From Schleiferiaceae bacterium (GTDB lineage: Bacteria > Bacteroidota > Bacteroidia > Flavobacteriales > Schleiferiaceae): a stretch of DNA of 11,363 bases. A program made the position numbers and the translations under genes. Each line of letters begins with the position of its first letter. The first letter of the stretch is position 1. The stretch lies in contig JALQUY010000050.1 of the NCBI GenBank assembly GCA_023260615.1, positions 1 to 11,363 on the forward strand. Reading direction: 5' to 3'. Under the pieces are notes generated by a model. The model saw nothing but the letters and a program-made list of their open reading frames with translations. It was not told where the DNA came from and did not search any database. Shown in pieces: positions 6,482 through 11,363 of the stretch.

Positions 6482-7726
6482 TTATTGATCTTCAAACTCT
6501 TTCTTCAAGACGGTGCGCACTTCTTCGATGGTTTCCACCTCCAAATCGGCGCGACGAGCCACGTCTTCAACCTCCGCGTTCAAGATGCTCTTAGCGGTAT
6601 CGTAGCCACTCTTGCGGAGCTGCTCGATCACCCAGCCTTCGATCTCGTCGGCGAATTCCATGAGTTCAACGTCTTCTTCGTGTACGACGTCTTCACGGTA
6701 CACGTCGATTTCGTAGTTGGTCAAACGGCTGGCCAAACGGATGTTCGTTCCGCCACGGCCAATGGCCAAACTGACCTGATCTGCAGGTAAATACACGTCT
6801 ACATGGCGGTTTTCCTCGTCCATGCTCATGGTGCTGATTTTGGCAGGAGAAAGTGCACGCTGAATGTAAAGCTGCTGGTTGGTCGTGTAGTTGATCACGT
6901 CGATGTTCTCGCTGCGGAGCTCGCGAACGATTCCGTGGATACGTGAACCCTTCATACCCACACATGCGCCCACCGGGTCGATGCGGTCGTCGTAGCTCTC
7001 AACGGCCACTTTCGCCTTTTCGCCAGGGATGCGAACCACACCTTTAACGGTGATAATGCCGTCGAATACTTCGGGGATTTCGCTTTCAAACAACTTCGCC
7101 AAGAAGAGGTCCGCCGTACGGCTCAACAAGATGAAGGGCTTGGTACCACGGATTTCTACACTCTTCACCACGGCACGCACGGTATCTCCTTTGCGGAAGA
7201 AGTCCTTTTCAGGAATCATTTCATCACGGCGTAGGATCAATTCGTTCTGCTGATCGTCGTAGATGATCAATTCACGGTTGCGTACGTGGTGCACTTCGCC
7301 GGAAATGATCTCGCCTTCCATGCCCTTGTAGCGCTTGAATAGCTCGTTGCTGTCGTGCTCCTGTACTTTTTGCACCAAGGTTTGGCGGAAAGCCAGGATG
7401 AAACGACGGCCCAAATCCAACATTTTAATTTCCTCAGAAACTTCTTCGCCCACCTCAAAGTCAGGCTCGATTTTCAACGCAGCCGAAAGCGCAATTTCTT
7501 CGTTTTCGTTCTCTACAGCACCGTCTTCAACGATGGTGCGGTTGCGCCAGATTTCCAAGTCGCCCTTGTCGGGGTTCACAATCACGTCGAAGTTCTCGTC
7601 CGTGCCGTACTTCTTGCGAAGCTGTACGCGGAAGGCCTCCTCAATGAAGGACATCAGGGTTACGCGGTCGATGTTCTTTTCGTCTTTGAACTCGCCGAAG
7701 GATTCGATGATGGCTAGGTTTTCCAT
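6482..7726 (-). CDS. nusA: Transcription termination/antitermination factor NusA
   Basis: The 414-residue protein binds RNA polymerase and nascent RNA, modulating pausing, termination and antitermination. The domain order is an N-terminal polymerase-binding domain (about 1-130), S1 domain (135-205), KH1 (about 210-285, GxxG loop in VGMKGSRI at 257-264) and KH2 (about 290-345, AIGRGGTNIRLA at 321-332), then a short helical C-terminal region with an acidic EEDVELMEF stretch. It lacks the duplicated C-terminal repeats of the longer E. coli protein. An upstream in-frame ATG at 7801 would add 25 residues that overlap rimP and resemble nothing in NusA. The start at 7726 (MENLAIIESFGEF) gives the standard Bacteroidota N-terminus, 13 bases after the rimP stop. 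No Shine-Dalgarno is visible: the upstream bases are T- and C-rich. Confidence 0.96.
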   Translation of the reverse strand: MENLAIIESFGEFKDEKNIDRVTLMSFIEEAFRVQLRKKYGTDENFDVIVNPDKGDLEIWRNRTIVEDGAVENENEEIALSAALKIEPDFEVGEEVSEEIKMLDLGRRFILAFRQTLVQKVQEHDSNELFKRYKGMEGEIISGEVHHVRNRELIIYDDQQNELILRRDEMIPEKDFFRKGDTVRAVVKSVEIRGTKPFILLSRTADLFLAKLFESEIPEVFDGIITVKGVVRIPGEKAKVAVESYDDRIDPVGACVGMKGSRIHGIVRELRSENIDVINYTTNQQLYIQRALSPAKISTMSMDEENRHVDVYLPADQVSLAIGRGGTNIRLASRLTNYEIDVYREDVVHEEDVELMEFADEIEGWVIEQLRKSGYDTAKSILNAEVEDVARRADLEVETIEEVRTVLKKEFEDQ

Positions 7727-7739
7727 GTTTGGGAAAAAA

Positions 7740-8207
7740 TCAGAATTTGAACTCCAATACAATTTTTGAGACATCCGAAAGAGCAAGCTCTTCACGCACA
7801 TCTATGGTTACTTTACCCTTGCCCGAAGGTTTGGGAACTCGCTCCGTCCAATGCAGGGTAATCGTCTCGCCGTCGTAGCGCTCTAGCGTGCCTTTGAGCG
7901 ATGTACCACTGGAAATTCGGTTCACTTTCACCTGGCGACCAATGTGCTTGGTAAACTGCGCGGGCACTTTGAAGGGGGCAAACATGCCGGGGGAAGACAC
8001 CTCAATGGAATAATTTTCCGATTCTTCTCCCAATGCACCCTCAACGGCACGGCTCAATTTCTTCAGCTGGTCGATCGAAATATGGCCTTCCACCATGTCC
8101 GCATACACCCGTATCTGGTTATCTGCATTCATGCTGAATTCCACCAAAAACGCCCCGCACGCGGCGAGTTCCTGCTGAACCAAAGTTTCCAATTCGACCT
8201 GTGTCAT
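7740..8207 (-). CDS. rimP: Ribosome maturation factor RimP
   Basis: RimP helps assemble the 30S ribosomal subunit, acting on its head region with S19 and related proteins. The 155-residue product shows the expected pattern: an N-terminal alpha/beta domain with GAFLVEFSM and QIRVYADM strands, the family motif EVSSPGM (69-75) at the junction, and a C-terminal SH3-like barrel (from about 88, RQVKVNRISSGTSLKGTLERYDG). Position 8207 was chosen as the start because MTQVELETLVQQEL begins the family's first helix. An in-frame ATG at 8270 would add 21 residues translated from the leader hairpin. It is the first gene of the rimP-nusA-infB operon, the usual order across bacteria. The small size and position make the call secure. 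Confidence 0.93.
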   Translation of the reverse strand: MTQVELETLVQQELAACGAFLVEFSMNADNQIRVYADMVEGHISIDQLKKLSRAVEGALGEESENYSIEVSSPGMFAPFKVPAQFTKHIGRQVKVNRISSGTSLKGTLERYDGETITLHWTERVPKPSGKGKVTIDVREELALSDVSKIVLEFKF

Positions 8208-8234
8208 CCTTGAACGAAAGTTTAGAGAACAAAA

Positions 8235-8255
8235 GAGGGGACTCGCGGTCCCCTC
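8235..8255 (-). terminator. GC-rich hairpin with U-tract upstream of rimP: terminator or leader attenuator
   Basis: GAGGGGAC and GTCCCCTC form a perfect 8-bp stem around a 5-base loop. On the minus strand the stem is followed by TTTTGTT, as in an intrinsic terminator. It lies 65 bases after the stop of the TonB receptor gene and 27 bases before the rimP start. Because a TAnnTTTG element lies upstream of it (8281-8288), it may be part of the rimP mRNA leader rather than, or as well as, the end of the receptor transcript. Confidence 0.65.
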
Positions 8256-8280
8256 TGTGTTGTAGCTCACGAAGTTGCGG

Positions 8281-8288
8281 CAAAGGTA
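8281..8288 (-). promoter_or_regulatory. Candidate promoter -7 element for rimP-nusA-infB
   Basis: On the minus strand TACCTTTG is an exact match to the Bacteroidota -7 consensus TAnnTTTG, followed by CCGC. A good -33 TTTG is not seen at the usual distance (the region reads CAAATTCGGGG). If used, transcription would start near 8274 and give a leader of roughly 65 bases containing the hairpin at 8235-8255. Confidence 0.5.
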
Positions 8289-8320
8289 CTACATCTTCCC
8301 CGAATTTGCGCTATGTCGCT

Positions 8321-10252
8321 TTACCACTGATAGATTAGGGTCAAACGAGCCTGCCGTCCGGGCTCTAAAACACCGACCTGCTGAGCCAAACTCAGGGGAT
8401 GCGCATAGGCGGCATTGAGCAGATTGTCCACGCCCAATTCCACCGAAGCCCGTTCGCTTAACGTCGCCGCCACTTGGGCATGAAGCAAGAGATACCCCGG
8501 TAAGGAGGTCGTTCCCCAAAAGAGTTGCTCACTCTTGGCGAGTCGCGTTTTGGTGTCAAAATACTCGGCTACCACGTGGACCATCAGCGGGATTTTGTGC
8601 GTGGCGTTTTGGTAGCGCAAGACCGCACTCCACTTGGAAGGGGCTACACTGGGAAGGGCTTCGCCGTCGGGTCGTTGGGCATAAACGCCTGCATACGCCG
8701 CCTGAAGGTGCCAAGGCCCTTGGTGGGCGTGTGCCGAAACTTCGCCACCGGTAAGCACCGCGGGTGCCGCTCCGTAGACAAAGACCCAATCACCGGCACG
8801 CTCCTCAGGATTCAAGGCGATGAAGTCTTCATAGCGTTGGTAAAAGCCCCCCACTTGAAAATCAACGATGCGTCCCTCCCAATGCCATTGGGCGTCCAGG
8901 TTCCAGAGTTTTTCAGGACCGAGCGTCGAATCGCCAATTTCAAAGCGCCCCGCGCCGATGTGGTTGCCATAGGCATAGCGTTCCTCCAGTTGCGGGGCGC
9001 GGCTGCCCCGACTTACGCGCAGCTGTCCGTGGCTGTTTTCGCGGGGGGTCCAGGCAAGGCGTGCTAGACCGCTCCAAACGGGAAAAGTTCCCCATTCCCC
9101 ACGAATCCCTGCAGACGCATCGAGGTTTTTAAAGCGCAGCGCGCGATGGTAAAAGCCTGCTAGGTAGCCCTGTTGGGCGTCCGGGTAGACCTGATCGTCC
9201 GCCCCGGGTAGATTCCGTACATTTCGGCTAAAAGCCTGAATTCCATACGTTTCTTCCATTCCTCCTTGCAAAGACAATGAAGAAAAAGGCATGGAACGTG
9301 TGGCACTCGTCGTCGAGCTTAGCATGCGCATAGCAAACCCAATATGGACATCGTCCCCCTCTTTTTCCTCTCGAATACTTTGGTTCATTCCTTGGTGAGA
9401 CCGCACCCGCCAAACACCTTTCTTCCACTGACTTTCTAATGCCCAATAGAGGCCTTGAATGGTTTGATTGTGGCCCGAATGTTCATCCGCGCTGTCCACA
9501 TGTGCCAAAGGACCCTCAGGTACGCCAAGCTGGCGCCCGGTTGCCGTAAAACTCATACGGTGCTGGCCCCGACTTGCTTCTAAACTGCCCCAATTCCAGA
9601 GAGCTCGAAGGGCCCGAGTATGCCCGTCGCTTCCATGAACGGTGTCGCCGTGGGCATCTCTGTATTCGGACTGATTAGCCGACGATAGTCCGATGAAATA
9701 GGGCGTCAAGCCTTGGCTTGGGCCATGATACGACCATTGTCCTCCGACCAAATTTGTTCCCCCAAAACCTTGAAACTGCCTTTGGTGGCTTGTTTTTGGG
9801 CGAACATCGGTGAAGTACAACACGCCGCTGAGCGCATCCGTTCCTAGCGCTAGGGTGTTTGGGCCGAGTAAAATTTCAGCGTGGTCGACGCCTAAGAGTG
9901 GAAAATCAAGGCCGTGATCGAGCCCTCCTTGGAGGTTGTCGTAGCGCCAGCCCTGGAAGGCAGTCAGGACGCGGTTTCCGCCGAGACCTCGGAGGACGGG
10001 CTTGAGGGATTGGCCCCCGGCGGAGGACCACTGCAAGCTGGGGCTTTGGTCCGAGAGGCGACGCATTTGGAGGGGATCCCCTTGGGCGAAAGGGCGAACG
10101 GCCGCAAAGGTGGCCGCTTCGTTGGTTTGAACGACCCCTTCTGAGGCGCAGACGTGGGCCTCAGTTAGTTCAAGGTAGAATTCGGGTTCCGGCAGCGAAT
10201 CAACGCTGCCCAAGGACGCACTCAAAAGCCCGCCCAGGATGGGTAAAAACAT
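8321..10252 (-). CDS. TonB-dependent outer-membrane receptor, probably metal-related
   Basis: The 643-residue protein has a plug domain at about 35-150 with the landmarks KPVLRGLGGNRV (84-95), DHGLD (112-116), and AEILLGPNTLALGTDALSGVLYF (125-147), where the family usually has VEVLRGP...GSDALGGVI. The remainder is barrel, ending in RLTLIYQW with a terminal aromatic residue. There is no N-terminal carboxypeptidase-like domain and no SusD partner, so it is a classical small-ligand receptor rather than a glycan SusC. The plug pattern RGLGGNRV plus DHGLD resembles receptors that I associate from memory with zinc, copper or haem uptake. The 18-base spacing from a His-rich secreted protein supports a metal substrate by inference. 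The start is fixed by an in-frame TAA 18 bases upstream. The signal peptide (MFLPILGGLLSASLG) unusually lacks basic residues. Confidence 0.88.
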   Translation of the reverse strand: MFLPILGGLLSASLGSVDSLPEPEFYLELTEAHVCASEGVVQTNEAATFAAVRPFAQGDPLQMRRLSDQSPSLQWSSAGGQSLKPVLRGLGGNRVLTAFQGWRYDNLQGGLDHGLDFPLLGVDHAEILLGPNTLALGTDALSGVLYFTDVRPKTSHQRQFQGFGGTNLVGGQWSYHGPSQGLTPYFIGLSSANQSEYRDAHGDTVHGSDGHTRALRALWNWGSLEASRGQHRMSFTATGRQLGVPEGPLAHVDSADEHSGHNQTIQGLYWALESQWKKGVWRVRSHQGMNQSIREEKEGDDVHIGFAMRMLSSTTSATRSMPFSSLSLQGGMEETYGIQAFSRNVRNLPGADDQVYPDAQQGYLAGFYHRALRFKNLDASAGIRGEWGTFPVWSGLARLAWTPRENSHGQLRVSRGSRAPQLEERYAYGNHIGAGRFEIGDSTLGPEKLWNLDAQWHWEGRIVDFQVGGFYQRYEDFIALNPEERAGDWVFVYGAAPAVLTGGEVSAHAHQGPWHLQAAYAGVYAQRPDGEALPSVAPSKWSAVLRYQNATHKIPLMVHVVAEYFDTKTRLAKSEQLFWGTTSLPGYLLLHAQVAATLSERASVELGVDNLLNAAYAHPLSLAQQVGVLEPGRQARLTLIYQW

Positions 10253-10270
10253 GAAATAAGGTTTTGGAAA

Positions 10271-10600
10271 TTAGACGTTTGCGAATAGGGTCCTGCTGGG
10301 GGGACCGCGTACGTCTGTCTTTCCAGATTCACAAGCCGTTAAGGGCCCATGGTATGCCGTGAAATCTCGTTGGAGGTATACCTGCCGCACTACCTTTTGG
10401 AAGCTGATCGCTTCCCAGGGCACACTGAAAAAGGTGAACTGATCCACCTGGCAATGGGCCTCTTTGGGGTGCATGTGGGTGCCTTCCTCCTCACAGGCCA
10501 CAGCATGGCTGTGGTGGCTGTGTTCCCAGGCCTCTAAGGCAGTGTGAACGCTCGGAAAGAGCGCCAAAAGCAGAAACAGGAGGACCACGAGCTTTCGCAT
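10271..10600 (-). CDS. Small secreted His/Cys-rich protein preceding a TonB receptor, possible metal-binding
   Basis: The 109-residue product has a textbook signal peptide (MRKLVVLLFLLLALFPSVHT) followed by a cluster of potential ligands: His27, 29, 30, 32, 42, 44 and 49, and Cys36 and 50, arranged as HSHHSH...C...HMH...HC. A hydrophobic stretch (QVDQFTFFSVPW) follows, and the C-terminus carries a VRGPP motif. From memory, Bacteroidota genomes contain small uncharacterised proteins of this shape directly ahead of TBDT genes; I know of no established name. A role in binding or handing over a metal ion such as zinc or copper in the periplasm is inference from composition and from the receptor 18 bases downstream. 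It is probably the first gene of a two-gene operon, with a -7-like element directly before its start codon. Confidence 0.8.
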   Translation of the reverse strand: MRKLVVLLFLLLALFPSVHTALEAWEHSHHSHAVACEEEGTHMHPKEAHCQVDQFTFFSVPWEAISFQKVVRQVYLQRDFTAYHGPLTACESGKTDVRGPPSRTLFANV

Positions 10601-10604
10601 GCCC

Positions 10605-10612
10605 CAAATTTA
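10605..10612 (-). promoter_or_regulatory. Candidate promoter -7 element for the His-rich protein/TonB receptor operon
   Basis: On the minus strand TAAATTTG matches TAnnTTTG exactly. A TTG (10629-10631 on the opposite strand) lies 16 bases upstream as a possible -33 element. Only four bases separate the element from the ATG, so a start site at the normal distance would give a leaderless or nearly leaderless mRNA. Confidence 0.45.
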
Positions 10613-10645
10613 TGCCCTTTCGTTCAGTCAACCGGGCCTTTGGGC

Positions 10646-10665
10646 TTCATGCGCGCGTGCATGAA
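10646..10665. promoter_or_regulatory. 20-bp near-perfect palindrome, putative operator in the divergent intergenic region
   Basis: TTCATGCGCGCGTGCATGAA has 7-bp perfect outer arms and is symmetric in 9 of its 10 base-pair positions; the only break is one G/T pair near the centre. It lies between two divergent genes, upstream of the -33 position of the minus-strand promoter and where the -33 of a plus-strand promoter would be expected. Size and symmetry fit a dimeric regulator's binding site. The regulator is unknown. Confidence 0.55.
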
Positions 10666-10677
10666 CCAGAACGGCCG

Positions 10678-10685
10678 TTTCTTTG
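10678..10685 (+). promoter_or_regulatory. Weak candidate -7 element for the FN3/MAM protein gene
   Basis: TTTCTTTG differs from TAnnTTTG at one fixed position and lies 15 bases before the ATG at 10701. No TTTG is seen at the normal -33 distance; that place is taken by the 20-bp palindrome. Confidence 0.25.
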
Positions 10686-10699
10686 TACTTCCTAAGTAC
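10685..10699. repeat. Inverted repeat GTACTT-CCT-AAGTAC just before the start codon
   Basis: Perfect 6-bp arms surround a 3-base spacer and end one base before the ATG at 10701. In RNA it would be a small hairpin occluding the ribosome-binding region. In DNA it could be an operator half of the same promoter region. Confidence 0.4.
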
Positions 10700-10700
10700 T

Positions 10701-11363
10701 ATGCTCAGATTACGCCTATTTTCCGCCTTGTTCGCCGCGCTTTTGATGTGGCAAACGCAGCCCTTGTTGGGCTGCAACACGCCTACGACTGTGTCTTTGG
10801 CCTCGCGGACGACCAACAGTATCACGATTAGCTATTCCGCGAGTGGCACGCACCACCAGATTGAATACGGAACGCTGGGGTTTGCGCTGGGCAATGGAAC
10901 GCGTTCGGCCTGGGTGACCTCGCCGACCTTTGCTGCGACAGGGTTGGAGCCTTCTACGGGCTACGATTTTTACGTTCGGGATAGCTGTTCGGACGGTACG
11001 GTTTCCAGCTGGACGCCCTACTATGCCACGAGCACGCTTTGTGGTGTGGCGCAGCTTCCTTGGTTTGAAAACTTCGACCAAGACCAAATGACCCCACAAC
11101 CCGCGTGGCCCTTGACGGGTGCGGGTAGCTGGCCCAACTGCTGGCCGCGCAGTCCGACTACGGGCTATGGCTGGGTGGTAAATCCGGTTCCTTTCCCCAA
11201 CACGTTCACCGGACCAAATTCGGACCATTCAGGCCGCAGCAAGTACGCCGTATGCGATGTCATTGGCTTTACCGGCAGCAATACGGACGCCACCTTGCGC
11301 ACCCCACAGATTTCGCTGGGAACCGTGAGCAGTCCAGAATTGAGTTTTTGGTACCACATGTTT
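10701..11363 (+). CDS. Secreted FN3 + MAM-like domain protein, N-terminal part (3' truncated by window edge)
   Basis: This frame is open from ATG 10701 to the last base (221 codons), so its stop codon lies outside the window. The N-terminus is a signal peptide (MLRLRLFSALFAALLMWQTQPLLG), followed by Cys25. LLGC could act as a lipobox, but a Cys also commonly starts the FN3 domain in these proteins. Residues 25-114 form a fibronectin type III domain (CNTPTTVSL, SITISYSASG, IEYGTLGF, LEPSTGYDFYVRDSC, closing at Cys114). From about 119 (LPWFENFDQD) a MAM/jelly-roll-like domain begins, with CW (147-148), NSDHSGRSKYAV and SPELSFWYHMF at the cut. This architecture is typical of large Bacteroidota surface or extracellular proteins with a C-terminal type IX secretion signal. 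That signal would lie outside the window, so the export route is inferred. The start is the first ATG after an in-frame TGA at 10662. Confidence 0.85.
   Translation, partial: MLRLRLFSALFAALLMWQTQPLLGCNTPTTVSLASRTTNSITISYSASGTHHQIEYGTLGFALGNGTRSAWVTSPTFAATGLEPSTGYDFYVRDSCSDGTVSSWTPYYATSTLCGVAQLPWFENFDQDQMTPQPAWPLTGAGSWPNCWPRSPTTGYGWVVNPVPFPNTFTGPNSDHSGRSKYAVCDVIGFTGSNTDATLRTPQISLGTVSSPELSFWYHMF

Noticed and set aside
7727..7801. Upstream in-frame start that would lengthen NusA by 25 residues
   Set aside because: The extension overlaps the end of rimP and is not like any NusA N-terminus, whereas the start at 7726 gives the family's standard beginning.
8208..8270. Upstream in-frame start that would lengthen RimP by 21 residues
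   Set aside because: The extra residues would be read from the leader hairpin and do not belong to the RimP fold; 8207 starts the first conserved helix.
8289..8519. Minus-strand frame overlapping the end of the TonB receptor
   Set aside because: It is an alternative frame of the receptor's barrel-coding sequence with no recognisable domain or separate start signal.
10716..11228. Long minus-strand frame (170 codons) opposite the FN3/MAM gene
   Set aside because: It is Arg-rich with no domain, and the plus strand carries a signal peptide and two recognisable domains over the same bases.

Overview
The window looks like a chromosomal segment of a member of the Bacteroidota, probably of the Flavobacteriales/Cryomorphaceae-Schleiferiaceae type with moderately high GC. 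The reasons are the rimP-nusA-infB operon with Bacteroidota-style NusA and IF2 proteins, two TonB-dependent receptors (TBDTs), a secreted FN3/MAM-type protein like those exported by type IX secretion, AT-rich rather than Shine-Dalgarno-like start regions, and two matches to the Bacteroidota -7 promoter element TAnnTTTG. The taxon is an inference from family resemblance; no rRNA or tRNA gene was seen.

Layout, left to right. (1) Positions 3-3431, plus strand: the C-terminal two thirds or so of a TBDT, a closely coupled LolD/MacB-type ABC ATPase, and a class-3-like aldehyde dehydrogenase. (2) Positions 3432-3694: a 263-bp convergent intergenic region built largely of degenerate 8-bp repeats. Two five-unit arrays face each other in inverted orientation, and a perfect 9-bp inverted repeat that fits a bidirectional terminator abuts the infB stop codon. 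(3) Positions 3695-8207, minus strand: rimP-nusA-infB, tightly packed, with gaps of 13 and 30 bases. It is preceded by a TAnnTTTG element and a terminator-like GC hairpin in what would be the mRNA leader. (4) Positions 8321-10600, minus strand: a small His/Cys-rich secreted protein and a compact TBDT, 18 bases apart, which look like a two-gene metal-related outer-membrane unit. (5) Positions 10601-10700: a 100-bp divergent intergenic region with a 20-bp near-perfect palindrome. (6) Position 10701 to the right edge, plus strand: the start of a secreted FN3 + MAM-like protein that runs out of the window.

How the parts work together. rimP (30S maturation), nusA (transcription elongation/termination) and infB (translation initiation) form the classical housekeeping operon, and its leader hairpin is a plausible attenuation point. 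The His-rich protein and the TBDT probably serve uptake of a metal or metal complex at the cell surface. The palindrome between them and the surface-protein gene is placed to control one or both divergent promoters. I found no defence system, CRISPR array, insertion sequence or phage module. The points most worth a second look are regulatory and structural: the opposed octamer arrays, the palindrome, the rimP leader hairpin, and the His-rich protein/TBDT pair.
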